DNA of 64,000 nt from Membranipora membranacea (GCA_914767715.1 OU612066.1:6453001-6517000), one strand, 5' to 3'; counted from the first letter of the stretch, positions 33,398 to 45,017 are shown. A program made the numbers and translations. Notes: generated by a model from the sequence alone, not told the origin.

Positions 33398-36345
33398 CTG
33401 CAAAGTAAACAAACTCGTCTTTCTTTGCAGGCTTAGGTTGCCTGCCTGACCGTGTTACAGTAGGTTCGGTGGGTTGTAACTCTTCTGTCATAACAGGGTT
33501 TCCCATACTGATTGACAAGTCAGCTTCAGCATTAGTTGCCTCACTGATAGGGTTTAATGGCGACTCAATACTGGGTCCAGCTAGATCATCATTCGCAAAT
33601 GTTAGTACAAGCATCACTATCAACATTAAGCTCTACTTTTAAATCAAGACTGGGATCAGCTAGATCATCACCCAAAGCATTAGCACTGAGGTTACTTTCA
33701 CCCGTTACAGGTGCCTCAACCACTACAGTATTAGGGTCAAAGCTTCACACCAGGATTAACAATAAGCACAATATCACACTCGTTATCACCTTTTGATTCA
33801 AAATTCCACTCTAATGCAAGAGGCATAATGGAGTCGGCTGGCTCACTAATTGGGTGATTGCTTTTCTGTAATAAAAACAAATGTTTACGGTTTCTGTCTG
33901 TTTTAATCCAATAATTTTGAGGATGTGACTCATCCTTATACAAAACAATTCCACACAATTTGGCCTGGCAATAATTCTGGCAGATATTGAGCATGTTGCC
34001 TTTGATTCCACTTATGAAAAGCATCTTTACGTTTCTGCAAACAAACCTTCTCGAATTCCTTGTAATCGGCTTCGATACTTGTGGGATGACCCAGCGGCGT
34101 TTCCATACGCCTACCAGACATTAATTCACCGGGCGAAAATCCCTCAGACAAGGGTGTAGCTAGGTAAGCTAACAAAGCAGAAAAAATATCATTCTTAAAT
34201 GTACCAACAGAACGTTCCGCTAAACCATTACTTTGCAGTTAAAGATGGCTGCTAAATCTTTGGTCGAAACCCCAAATCTTAGCAAAATCTCCAAGACTCT
34301 GACTAGCACAGCAACCTGCATTATCACTTCATAATAATATAGATACTCCAAAACAAGAAAATATTGACTGAAATTTTTGAATAACATTATAGGAAGACAG
34401 CAACAACAATGGTCTAACTTCAATCCACGTTGTATAATAATCTATAAATAACAGATACCACTGGCCTTTAAATTCAAGGGTGTCCGAACCAATTTCTAAC
34501 CAAGGTCAATCAGGTAAACCACAGTCTTCAATGGGCTCATGGTTAACTTTTGCAAACTTGGTACAAATGTCACACTTTTTAATGAATTCTTCAATTTCCT
34601 TACTACAACCTGGCCACCAAAACAATTTCCGCGCTCTTCTTTGACATTTGCCAAAAATATGCTGGGATATAAAGCCTTGACTCATACATAATTATATCAC
34701 CATACAATGTGAGGCTATCTCTAACTTGATAAAGCTATTTAACCTCATCATCACATCCAGAAATGTATAATGGCCATTCGAGCTGAATATACTGCTGTTT
34801 ATCCTTACGAATTATATCATTAATAATAGCTTGCAACAATTCCCTCTCCTGAAAATTTTCAGGCAAGATATGCTTAATGTTACTAGCTACATAGAACTAC
34901 AAGGCAACATTCTGTAATTTCCTTATCGCTACCACTGGGCTGGCTATCAGGACAACTTAAGAAATCTGCGATATACATACAAACACCAAGAGTGTGCGAG
35001 ATAGTAAAATCATACCTCATAAGCCTCATTTTAAATCGCTGGACTCTTGAGGGGTGTTGGGATAAGTCCTTTTCACCTAACAAGCTGATCAGGGGTTTAT
35101 GATCAGTCTCAATTTCAAATGTTCTACCAACAAGATAGAAATCAAATTTCTCACAGGCCCATGTAATGCCTAATGCTTCTAATTCAACCATGACATAATT
35201 CTTTTCAGCATCAAGTAATTTCCTAGATACATACTCTACTGGCTGCCATAATTCATCGACGATAAACTGTAATAATACAGCACAAGAGCTATTCTATATG
35301 AATCAGCTGATACTTTATGCCTACTTCTAACGTCAAAAGCACCAAGGACAGGAGCACTAGACAACTCTACCTTAATTTGTTTAAATGTTGTTTGTTGGTC
35401 AATTCCCCAATTAAATGGGTTTGAATTAGTAGTCTCATAAATGGGCGAACACAATTCAGCCAACTTACTACTAAACTTGTTTAGATAATTGACCATTCCT
35501 AAGAATCGTTTGGCTTCTTTCTTAGTAGTAGGGGGTGAAATTGACATGGTTGTTTTGGCCTTTTCTGGGTCTTATTTCACACCTTCTAAACAAACAGCAT
35601 GTCCTAGAAACTTAATTTCAGTAACGCCAAATTCACATTTCTCCTTTTTCAAGTACTAAACGCAACCTAGGCCAATGCTCTTCTGGCGTTTCTACCTAAG
35701 ACTAGGACATCACCCATCATACAAATAACTCCTTCTAAATCTGGAAGTATCTTTTCCATTGAGCGCTGGAAAATTTCAGGGGCGGACGAAAGTCCAAATG
35801 GCAAACGGCGGAACTGATACCGTCCCCAAGGGGTAAGAAAAGTAGTCAATGCTCTACTATCAGGATGCAAAACAATTTGCCAAAAGCCAGAATTGGCATC
35901 CAACTTGGAGAACAATCGACCTGTTGACAACTGTGATAACATATCGCTGACTCGAGGTAGGGGGTAATGTTCCCTTTTGACACCCCTATTTACCATGGTA
36001 AGGTCAACACACATCCTTATCTTACCGTGGGCTTTGGGCACTATAGTTAGTCCCGAACACCAATCAGTTGGATGTTCCACAACTTCAATTACATTCATGG
36101 CAAGCATAGTTTGTAATTCAGGCTTGGCCTTTTCTAATGCAATGCAATTGCAATTGTCCTGGGTGTGCGGATTTTAAAGGGGTAACATCCGTCTTCATAA
36201 TCATCTTATAGGTCTCAGGCATAGTGCCCAGGCCTTCAAATAACTTGACAAATACCTTAAATGGATCAAATGCTTTACAATTGGGCTGTATGGAATTAAC
36301 TACTGCAAGTAAATTAATTCCTCGTATCTCTATGATTCCCAACAT
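33398..36345 (-). pseudogene. Ty3/gypsy pol of copy 2, broken
   Basis: Pre-RT: 36345-36118 (PETYKMIMKTDVTPLKSAHP). RT: 36107-35667 with 'RMCVDLTMVNRGVKREHYPL', 'SKLDANSGFWQIVL', 'PFGLSSAPEIFQ' and 'CMMGDVLV', where the first catalytic Asp of the MMDD box is Gly. RNase H: 35547-34883 with 'GMVNYLNKFSSKLAELCSPI', 'EIETDHKPLISLLG' and 'HTLGVCMYIADFLS'. Integrase C-terminal part: 34175-33936 (FSPGELMSGRRMETPL). Tail 33626-33398. Several frame changes separate the pieces, and the loss of the RT Asp alone would kill it. Confidence 0.75.
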
Positions 36346-36616
36346 ATTCCTGGTTGCATTTTTTTAAATCAATGCAAGCGATTTAAATGATGAGTCTAAG
36401 AATAAGCTAAATAACTCAGGTCATGATAAATTACTTTTCCATCGACAACATTATGAAAAATATGCCATCCTGAAACAATGGTAGGTGGCCTGCGTGCACC
36501 ATCTTATAACATTTCGGGAAGTTTACACTGTTTGATTGTTATTCCATTCACCAGGATAAATATCCATGTAAGCGCTTGCACACAGCTTTTAATTATAATG
36601 AACCGAAAGCTAATCA

Positions 36617-36873
36617 GGGGGGTCTTTCAATTAGAAACAGCCAAAATCGCAATATTATCGCTCACTCACTGAGTGAGCGATACCTGCTAGGGGTCTCACT
36701 TTCAGATCGCTCAGTCACTTGATGGAACTATATTCATTCTGAGTGAGCGATTTGGGAGCGATTTTCTCTAATTGAAACACCAAGTGAGTGATAATTTTGA
36801 GCGATGTGATAGTGATGTGATAGTGATAACTTGCTTTAGTAAAGGATCACTCTTTCTAATTGAAAGACCCCCC
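36617..36873. mobile_element. MITE with perfect 19-bp TIRs (GGGGGGTCTTTCAATTAGA)
   Basis: The left end at 36617-36635 is a perfect inverse of 36855-36873; length 257 bp. The interior is full of GAGCGAT/ATCGCTC words in both senses. No target duplication was seen. A related end word (GTCTTTCAATTAG) occurs at about 28543, suggesting another member there. Confidence 0.8.
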
Positions 36874-37530
36874 AGCAACAGTAGAAGTTTGCAATATAAA
36901 GACCTTTATATGATTTCTTCTTGTTAACTGTGAAGATAGTGGCTGTTATGTTTTTGTCTTTGTTTTTATTCATTTTTCTTGATACATATAGTTATTTCTC
37001 CTGAATTGAAAATTGAAAGATAGATCTGACAAGCTCAAATACAGCTGTGCTGCAGTAAACTACAATTTGGATGTTGCCCGGATTACCTTTTATAGTGATT
37101 AACTCATCAGTGGTTGTCGAGTCATTTTTCTTTTGTAATGCCTTCGACTTGTTGAGCGAATAGGTAAATATGTTATCCTAAGCATTATCCTCATCAGGAT
37201 CATTACTTCTTGCGGTTGTTCATTTTGGATGAAAATCACCCAGATTTCTTGTCCATTTTTCTTGAGCTCAGGTTTTTTTCCAGCCTTGTGCTTCAAGAAA
37301 GGTTTATTCAAAGGGATGTGAGGTGCATGTGTTTGATGATGAATGGGATTTAGGACTGTATTGATGGATAAATCTGATCCCCATTGTAGCCCTGTATCAT
37401 CTACTGTTTGTTCTAGATGCCTGTGAGCCAAGTTATAACTACTGAAGACTAATTGGGTAATGCTCAAGGCATAAAAGTACCTTCAATCTAAACCAACAAA
37501 TAAGTCAGTAAATAAGGAAATATAACTAGT
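36874..37530. other. No supported gene
   Basis: A 122-codon minus-strand frame (37099-37467) has weak coding character and no recognisable domain. I do not call it. Confidence 0.3.
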
Positions 37531-37761
37531 CTAGGTCAACTGCGGTTGAGAGTCAAACAGTTTTCTCAAATTGCGCTGGCAAATTTTGATCATGATGTAA
37601 TAGAAAGAGATGTCCTTGTCTTCATCTAGAGTTATCCATGGCATTTTCTTCTGTGTCACTTCTCGTGAGCGAGGGATCAGCTGATCACAGTCAGAGCTGT
37701 AACTTCCTCTCTCCACATTCACCGATGAGATGTTCACCATGTTGGAGGCGCATGTTGTCAC
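37531..37761 (-). CDS. Unrecognised short coding-like frame
   Basis: A 76-codon frame with coding-like composition ends in a stop: 'SVNVERGSYSSDCDQLIPRS' then 'DEDKDISFYYIMIKICQRNL'. Upstream on the same strand (37758-38072) is an acidic Ser-rich frame (ELVDLSTGIGESESELNSFF). Together they resemble linker and terminal exons of a transposon-derived gene, but no domain is recognised and exon borders are not clear. Confidence 0.25.
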   Translation of the reverse strand: MTTCASNMVNISSVNVERGSYSSDCDQLIPRSREVTQKKMPWITLDEDKDISFYYIMIKICQRNLRKLFDSQPQLT

Positions 37762-38160
37762 CGAAAAAAATTGTAGTTTTGATTAAAGAAGGAGTTCAGT
37801 TCAGATTCACTTTCTCCTATCCCGGTTGATAGATCAACCAATTCCGATTCTCTACACCTGCTCCATTTTGGCGCCAAATACATCAGAAAGATTTGTTTAC
37901 ATTGATAAGGATTGTTATGCATGGCTTCGTTTTGGCAAGCAGCAACAAAAACTTTCTCTCTGAAAATTTGTTCTTTTTGCTGAATTACGATGGCTTTATT
38001 CACACGACAACGAAAAAAACTTACTGTGAAAAATCGACCAACGATATGATTGAGTCCGAGGGACAAGACCATGGATTACCCTACTACCTCGACAGACTAA
38101 AAGCTATTCAATAAAGGTCAGTAGGGCACAACAATTAAACTCTGACGTTGAGATTCAAGG

Positions 38161-39105
38161 AACCTCAAAAAACCGCAAATCACTATCAACCTAGATGCGA
38201 CTAGATACGAAATCATCAAGAAAGTCCTCCCTGTTAAGATCAAAGGGCTTGGCCTCCTTGTCAAGGATAAAACAATCAAAAACAAGGCAAGAGCAGCTGT
38301 AAGTTCCTTTCTAAGAGTCAGCTCCGCTAACGGTTCAGCAATGTATACTATTGATAATATGTACAACACAACAGCGTGTCTGTTAATAAACGATATAACG
38401 GACCTATCAGCTTTCCTCGTTCACTGCGAGGAGATAATCAGTAGTATTCCACGGCTATCGCAATGTCTGCCAACGAGACCATCAGCGACAAATGCAAGGG
38501 AGCTCTACAGGACCAAACCAACCCAATATACAAATCTACAAAACCAGCTAAATCTAGTCCAAAATCTGCAAAAGTTTCTCATGTTCTAGAGTAAGCACCT
38601 CGGCACTCCCAAATTATCCAACCAATTCCAACAACAGCGCAGGTTCACAGCCTTGTGGTAGTAATACTGATGCTCATGACCAGCTGCACTGTGCTGATAC
38701 TTCTCTCATAACAACTCTACTGGAAAAATAACACAAATGAGTGAATAGCAAGACATCATTCTGAACAGGTTAGCCGAGGCAGAAGATGCTATCCATAAGC
38801 ATTTTAAAGGGGAGCTCACTACGCTGACAGATTGGCTGAGTAAAAGAAATAAAAGTAGATCGGAATTTCAAAATAATGTAGACAACAATCAACAATCAGG
38901 TTCCGCAACAACTTCACATAAACAGACCAATTTAATGGAATTTTCTCCAACAACAAATTACAATGTATGGCAAGATGTTGACAACTGCAAAGTTAAATCA
39001 CCACCCACCAACAAGACCAAACGAAATCCCCCAAGACACCCACCTATGCCAGCACCTCAGAGTAACACAGAGAAACGCAAGAATACTACAGAATTCAAAA
39101 CCTGA
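38161..39105 (+). pseudogene. Degenerate plus-strand coding remnant, unknown
   Basis: Two coding-like stretches lie on the plus strand. The first (38161-38589) reads 'NLKKPQITINLDATRYEIIK', 'IKGLGLLVKDKTIKNKARAA' and 'HCEEIISSIPRL'. The second (about 38763-39105) reads 'LAEAEDAIHKHFKGELTTLT' and ends in a basic Pro-rich part (PPTNKTKRNPPRHPPMPAP). Stops separate them. The helical, basic, low-complexity character would suit an ORF1-type protein of a retroelement, but this is a guess. It directly precedes the tandem array at 39214. Confidence 0.3.
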
Positions 39106-39213
39106 TAACAACATAGTTTTTCTATCCAGAAAACATCACAAGCATTTACAGGAATCTCTCGTGACCTAGTGAGAAGGACAATAAACCAGTAATATGGACC
39201 TATTCTTATAGAA

Positions 39214-40760
39214 AAGAGATTTCTGCCTAAAAATATTGGCGGCTTATTTCACTGATTTCCCCAGGACCGTACCTAGGAATTTTTGCCGATTTCGGACGAA
39301 ATATTATGATATTAAAAACATTGTCACATGGAGCTAATATTTTAGATGGGATATGGGGGCATCATTGCGAAATTAATAACAGAGTCTAACAGATTCTAGG
39401 CTAGTGAAGAATTCTGCCCAAAAATATTGGCTAGTTTCTCCAGGACCGTACCTAGGAATTTTTGCCGATATTTCGCAAAACACAGAGATTTTAAAAACAT
39501 AGTAACAGAGAGCTAATATTTCAGATGGGATATGGGGGCATCATTGCGAACCTAAAATCAGTGATTCAAGCGATTCTAAACTAGTAAAGATTTCTGCCCA
39601 AAAATATTAACTAGTTTCCCGTGGAAAGTACCTAGGAATTTTTGCCGATTTCTGACAAATTACCATGATATTAGAAAAACATTGTCACAGGGAGCTAATA
39701 TTTTAGATGGGATATGGGGGCATCATTGCGAAATTAATAACAGAGTTCTAAGAGATTCTAGGCTAGTGAAGAATTCTGCCCAAAAATATTGGCTAGTTTC
39801 TCCAGGACCGTACCTAGGAATTTTTGCCGATATTTCGCAAAATACAGAGATTTTAAAAACATCGTAACAGAGAGCTAATATTTCAGATGGGATATGGGGG
39901 CATCATTGCGAACCTAAAATCAGTTATTCAAGCGATTCTAAACTAGTAAAGATTTCTGCCCAAAAATATTAACTAGTTTCCCATGGAAAGTGCCTAGGAA
40001 TTTTTGCCGATTTCTGACAAATTACCATAATATTAAAAACATTGTCACAGGGAGCTAATATTTTAAATGGGAAATGGGGGCGTCATTGCGAACCTAGAAA
40101 CAGAGTTCTAAGAGATTCTAAACTAGTAAAGATTTCTGCACAAAAATATTGGCTAATTTCGCTAGTTTCTCCAGGACCGTACCTAGGAATTTTTGCCGAT
40201 TTCTGGCAAAATCCCAAAATATTAAAAACATAATCACATGGAGCTAATATTTCAGATGGCATATGGAGGCGTCATTGCGAACCTAAAAACAGAGTTTCAA
40301 GCGATTCTAAGCTAGTAAAGATTTCTGCCCAAAAATATTGGCTAATTTCCCCATGACCGTACCTAAGAATTTTCGATGAATTCTCGCACAATACCAAAAT
40401 ACTACAAACATCGTCACCGGAAGCTAATACTTCAAATGGGATATGGGGGTGTCATTGCGAACCTAAAATCAGTGTTTCAAGCGATTCTAAACTAGTAGAG
40501 ATTTCTGCCCAAAAATATTGGCTAATTTCGCATATTTCCCAAGGACCGTACCTAAGAAAGTTTGCCGATTTCTGGCAAAATCCCAAAATATTAAAAACAT
40601 AATCACATTTTTAAGCTAGTTAAGATTTCTGCCCAAAAATATTGGCTTATTTCGCTAATTTCCCCAGCACCGTACCTTGGAATTATTGCCGATTTCTCGC
40701 AAAATACCAATTGATATTAAAAACATTGTCTCAGAGAGCTACTATTTTAGATGGGATATT
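39214..40760. repeat. Tandem array of ~180-bp units (about 9 copies) with dimer structure
   Basis: The word TTTTGCCGAT recurs at 39281, 39460, 39640, 39822, 40002, 40191 and 40560, with altered forms near 40370 and 40684, giving steps of about 179-190 bp and one short last unit. Units 2 and 4 resemble each other most (GATATTTCGCAAAA), as do units 3 and 5 (TGGAAAGT), so a ~361-bp dimer is the higher-order unit. The array ends in the terminal repeat at 40765. Short open frames inside it are by-products of the repeat. Confidence 0.9.
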
Positions 40761-40764
40761 GGGG

Positions 40765-40875
40765 TGTTGAACCCACAAACGTCGCAAACCCACAAACGTT
40801 GCAATTTTTAAAACGTTGCAATATCTCGAACCCACTAACGTCGCAAGTCAACAGAAATGCCGAGTTGTCCTCTCA
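40765..40875 (-). repeat. Terminal inverted repeat closing the tandem array
   Basis: It begins GTTGAACCCACAAACG and ends GAGTTGTCCTCTC, and is the inverse of 62534-62709 apart from an internal length difference. Within it the word CACAAACGT(C/T)GCAA is itself repeated. It marks the right end of a TIR element whose body is the tandem array. Confidence 0.75.
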
Positions 40876-41106
40876 TCTGATGCATAATGGTGATTATGAT
40901 TTGCTGCGAGTAGTAGATAGGAGCATACAAACTTCGAAACACTGTTGGGAGTTGAATATTAATGTTAAATATTGAGCTTTGGATAATTGTTGAGTATTTT
41001 CATGTCATTTGAATCATTTTTTTTCACTTCCTACGGACATTTATTCTTACCTCAGAATCCATTACTGCCGCCATATAAGGAATATTTATCAGCATCTTAG
41101 CATATA

Positions 41107-42177
41107 TATATTAAAAACCAAATTCTAATCTACCATAATGTTTTGATTTCCCCAATGATTGATGTCGTCAAGAGGTATTGACACAGCTTTTGCGTAAATG
41201 GTTTTTTTATTGTTAGGTTAGTATGCAATAAGGTTTTGATGGAAATGCTCCGCATATTTTCTCTCAGATATCTGCTCTTTTCGTAAGCATCTGCTTGTTC
41301 TTGGTAAGAACTCTCCGTCCATATGTAAGCAAAACCAAATCGTTGGTTGATGAGCAATTTAACGCAGACCTTCTTACCTTTAAGAATTCTTAACAAGTAA
41401 CAAAATTCGCTGCGACACAATAACACCCTGATAAATCCCATTGTATTGATATGTCACATGTACCATAAAAGCTAGAGCTGTTACATAGTAACAATTCATG
41501 ATGCTCGAATAAGGTCTCAATTTTCCAATTTTCCTTTTAATAGTTGTTCCCTCACAAAACGAAATGGGATAACTTATACCTACTGTCCACTTATGATGTA
41601 AAACGTTATAATAGAAAGTTAAACCATTCACCCTGGTTAAACATAAATGAAATTATTACCAACAGATGGACATGAATACCATCTGAGAGCTCTGAAATTT
41701 TTATTGTGTTTATGTTTAAGCGATGAAAACAACAACCTGTGTTACTTGGCAATATTGTGTGCCATGAGAATATTTTGTCTTAAACTGACCTATGAACAGT
41801 ACAGGGGGGGAGAGGTCGCCCATTCACTAAGTATCTGTGTCTGTTGCAATAAGTCTCTTACTCCTTTATCAAACATTCGAGGCTACTTTAACTTACATTT
41901 TGTATATAACATATGTATCTATAAAAATATGGTTATGCATTAGCATAAACATATTGCCCTCACAAGCAATAATTTTACTTGCTAAATAATGAAGAGTCGC
42001 CAGCTAACAACCAATAAACAAATGCATCATGGTATTTTGGGATCAAACCAGTATTGAAGATAGGGATATAGCCAGGTTACCTGTGATATCTAAGGATGGC
42101 TTAGTTCAGGTTTGCAGTAATACTTCATAACTGCATAGAACTTGAATCAGTGAATAATAAAATTTGAGTACTTACAT
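41107..42177. repeat. Dispersed ~1 kb repeat, copy 2
   Basis: Same orientation and high identity to 15628-16617. It has an extra ~29-bp segment near 41514-41543 and ~55 bp near 42013-42067. Minus-strand frames of 103 (41130-41441) and 83 codons are shared with copy 1. Copy 2 is followed at once by a foldback, palindrome and hAT element. Confidence 0.75.
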
Positions 42178-42248
42178 CAAAACTCGAGATGTCATCAGGC
42201 CACAAAAAAATGAACCTTGGAAAGAAAATGCATACCTTGAATAAACAG

Positions 42249-42511
42249 TTTTGGCCATTGCCCGTCACTGGGTGGTCATAGAGAGTTGAAATCCTTATCG
42301 TTGTGGGTAAATTTACGCAAGGAATTTGAATATCTATGCCACCCTGACTCAGACCCCATTTCCCCAGCTTTGAAACCGACGACTAGATTCATTATTTCAA
42401 ATATGAGGTCTTAGCAGTAGTCAGCATGTCATAGATATTCAGATTCCTTGCTTAATTTAACCCACAATGACAAAAACTCTGTATGACCACCCAGTGACGG
42501 CAATGGCAAAA
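42249..42511. mobile_element. Foldback element with ~95-bp imperfect arms
   Basis: The left arm (TTTTGGCCATTGCCCGTCAC...) from 42249 to about 42345 is inverted at about 42420-42511; the outer 35 bases include CACTGGGTGGTCATA in both arms. It encodes nothing. Confidence 0.8.
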
Positions 42512-42514
42512 ATT

Positions 42515-42613
42515 ATGTCACTGATCTTGTAATCAATCAACAAGTCTGAATCCGTTGACCAAATTCATTATTCCAAATTTAGACTTGTTGATTGATTACA
42601 GTATCAGTGACAT
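42515..42613. repeat. Palindrome with 33-bp arms
   Basis: The arm at 42515-42547 (ATGTCACTGATC...) matches the inverse of 42581-42613 at 31 of 33 positions, separated by 33 bases. It adjoins the foldback ending at 42511 and may be part of the same nested insertion. Confidence 0.8.
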
Positions 42614-42661
42614 TCATTCAAATTTTCAGTATTATACTGAGACCAATAGATTACACTAGAC

Positions 42662-43560
42662 CAGCTGTGGGCAACCTGCGGCCTTTTTGCCATTGCGGCC
42701 TAATGGGTAATATTTTGCGGCCTAATTGTGGCCTTATGCCTGTAAAACTTTTTATACATTATTTTTGATTCCCCTTTTTTTATGTGGAGAACCAAGTATG
42801 CATAGCGCTCTGTAAGCTCAAAATATTTCTAAATAGTGGCCATTCTGTATTATGCATGTAGCTTAGTTTCCCAGCCATTCTTACTACTTTATCAAGTTGT
42901 TGTCCTTTGGAAATGACACAAAACAGTGACCTTTGGATGTTAAAAATACAAGTTTCTCTAACATTATAGTAATTTTTTTTTTGCAAAACAGTCTCTGTGG
43001 ACAAAAATTCCCTTTGTGACAAGTGCCCCTGCATTATGGCTGAAATGTTCTATATTGAATTCTTCATTTCACAATCTTTGCGAAAATTTCCCTCCTTTGA
43101 GAGAGGGCGGGAGCTGTGAGGTGAAAACTTTGGCAGGACACGAAAAATATTTTTTAAAAAATTTTTCGCACCGCGAAATTCTTTTTCCTTCCCCATCAAA
43201 ACAGTCCTGTATGAACTTTATTTACACTTTAACCCCTGGGAGGGCGCTACAGCACCCCTCCCGCACCCACCCTCTTCTTTGTCTTACACATGAAACATGA
43301 TGATACAGACATGTACACAATCAAATCATGAGGTAAAATGACATCACAAACTCAAGAAGATTAGATAAACCGGTATTTCTGCTGAGTTGATGGTTTTATA
43401 CTGCAGTTTTTAGACATAAATCTGTTTTAGTTTTTACACAAGTGTAAATGCCAATATTGCTATTCTCGTTCCAATTTTATCCCTGAAAAATATGTTGCGG
43501 CCTTTTGAATTGATCCGGCGTAAAATGTGGCCTTTTTCAAGAAAAGGTTGCCCATCCATG
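42662..43560. mobile_element. Nonautonomous hAT-type element with 8-bp target duplication
   Basis: The left end CAGCTGTGGGCAACCTGCGG and the right end (inverse CATGGATGGGCAACCT) have the C-A-g...TGGGCAA form of hAT termini. The 8-bp CACTAGAC occurs directly before (42654-42661) and directly after (43561-43568). Length 899 bp. Repeated GCGGCC words are near both ends. A weak minus-strand frame (42780-43034) shows no hAT transposase motif I can recognise. Confidence 0.9.
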
Positions 43561-43620
43561 CACTAGACTAACCATATGTGGGTTATTTCACACAAGCCAA
43601 ACAATAATTTAACATAGTAC

Positions 43621-43769
43621 CTTGTCCCGAATTCTGAAGGCTGCTGCTTTGATCTGCTGCCAGTTTAGCCCTGGCAGTCTCTTGGTGAGCGTTGCACATG
43701 CTTCTTTTTAGATATGGACATTTCCAGGAAAAGAATGATTGATCGCAACCCTTTCTTCTTTTAACCACT
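43621..43769 (-). pseudogene. Myb/SANT-like exon of recombinase-like gene copy B (one stop)
   Basis: Acceptor (ttgtag) at 43770, donor (AAG|gtacta) at 43620; 149 bases, in phase with the linker exon at 44296-44358. The peptide 'WLKEERVAINHSFPGN' ... 'LPGLNWQQIKAAAFRIRDK' matches copy A's exon residue for residue at the key Trp, Glu and Ile positions. An in-frame TAA lies near 43708, where copy A has an Ala codon. The paired exon borders with copy A confirm both gene models. Confidence 0.7.
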
Positions 43770-44295
43770 CTACAATAATCAATATACAAATTATTATCCC
43801 ATATGCTTATGGCAATAGTACAACTGAGTGATTGCACATATGTGACTCATATTTACAGGACCTGTGAAACTTATTCTGCGGGCAGCTTATTTAGAATCGC
43901 AAGCAGCAATTGGAAGCTAATTTAGAGATATACATGTAATTGCACAGCAGGCTACGAATTCATCCTTCAGCTATTGCCTGATGACAACTAGGAAAAATTG
44001 CATCACCAGTATCCGCCCTCATGGAGTCTTGTGTTGTGGCTCGATATTATAATTTTTAATCTGTGATCATGGGCAGAGTTACTCATAATTTCTACAATCT
44101 ACAAGGAACTGGGCGTCAAAACAAAGACCTGCGTAGGGTTTAGCAAAGTTCCATTTTAATTATTCATTATCATGAGTATTGAGAATTTGCCAAATTTTAG
44201 CAGTTGTCTGTCCTTTCAGCTCCTCGACTTTCTGATAAACACCATATACACAAGTTTCAGAGTGAGTAAGCTGAAAGATTATTCAAAGCACTTAC

Positions 44296-44358
44296 TTTTA
44301 GTCCTTGCTTTCTTTGTTTTACCCTTCACTACTGCTGTTGGCTTTTCCTTCACTGTCA
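44296..44358 (-). CDS. Basic linker exon of copy B
   Basis: The proposed exon is 44296-44352. The acceptor (ctgacag) is followed by 57 bases with phase 2 in and phase 1 out, and it fits both its neighbours. It encodes a Lys-rich linker (KEKPTAVVKGKTKKARTK), perhaps a nuclear localisation signal. The given start includes the acceptor bases. Confidence 0.45.
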
Positions 44359-44957
44359 GAGCCAAAACATCAGAAGTTATGTGAGCAAATTAATGACATG
44401 AGAACACAAAGATCACTCTCAAGAGTTGTCCCTTCATTCATCATTTTTAGGTTGCTGGCAACTACAGGCAATTAGGTTTAAAACAATAACATTGTCACAT
44501 CAGCACATCCAAGACTAAGCAATATCATCCACACCACTAAGTCATATATATACGCGACGTATATGTTCATCACTAATGTAAGACAGAGATCACCACTTTG
44601 ATATTGGGACGGCAACATAACTAGTCATCCAAAGTTTAGTTTACAGAATGTTACAAAATACAGAGTGACAAAATACTCAAATTCTGTTTAAATAAGCCAG
44701 CTTGTGAAGAAACAGTTTGCAGTGAGCATACTATTCATTGAAAAGTCAACTTAAGTGTCTCAGTATAAGCCAAAACCCCTGTGATATCTAGCCTATCTAG
44801 AGTAAAATTCTCTCATTGAAGTTGCATCACAAATAACTTAATAAATTATGAAAAACCATAACCCGTTTCCCACAGGCTATGTGTACCATTGGTGCTATAA
44901 AATAATTGGGTGCGTCCTCATATCTGAAATCAAAACAACTTAACATCAAATCCTTAC

Positions 44958-45017
44958 CGGAATAAGAGGCGGATTGTTCTCCGTCTGGTGATGTTACATC
45001 ACTCTCTATGGATCCAT
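44958..45017 (-). CDS. Acidic Ser-rich linker exon of copy B
   Basis: Acceptor tttgaag, donor gtaagg; 60 bases encoding DGSIESDVTSPDGEQSASYS. It joins in phase (G|TG) to the basic linker exon. Such acid/Ser linkers between the recombinase core and the Myb tail are common in this family as I recall it. Confidence 0.4.

Larger units (their letters stand above)
32517..36350 (-). mobile_element. Ty3/gypsy retrotransposon copy 2, truncated and decayed
   Basis: On the minus strand: a pre-RT segment, RT, RNase H, the C-terminal part of integrase, a tail, and an extra frame. Protease, gag and both LTRs were not found. It is older than copy 1: the integrase core (34176-34870) is too degraded to give an open frame. 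The same strand and similar architecture as copy 1 suggest related families. Confidence 0.65.

Noticed and set aside
39214-40760. CRISPR-like array
   Set aside because: The repeated unit is ~180 bp and continuous, with no short repeat plus unique spacer pattern; the host is an animal and the array belongs to a TIR element.
44160-44270. Catalytic Tyr box (LTHSETCVYGVYQKV) of copy B
   Set aside because: It resembles LGHSS...IYTHV by length and residues, but lies between the linker and Myb exons, which join in phase without it, so its order is wrong. Kept only as a possible relic.
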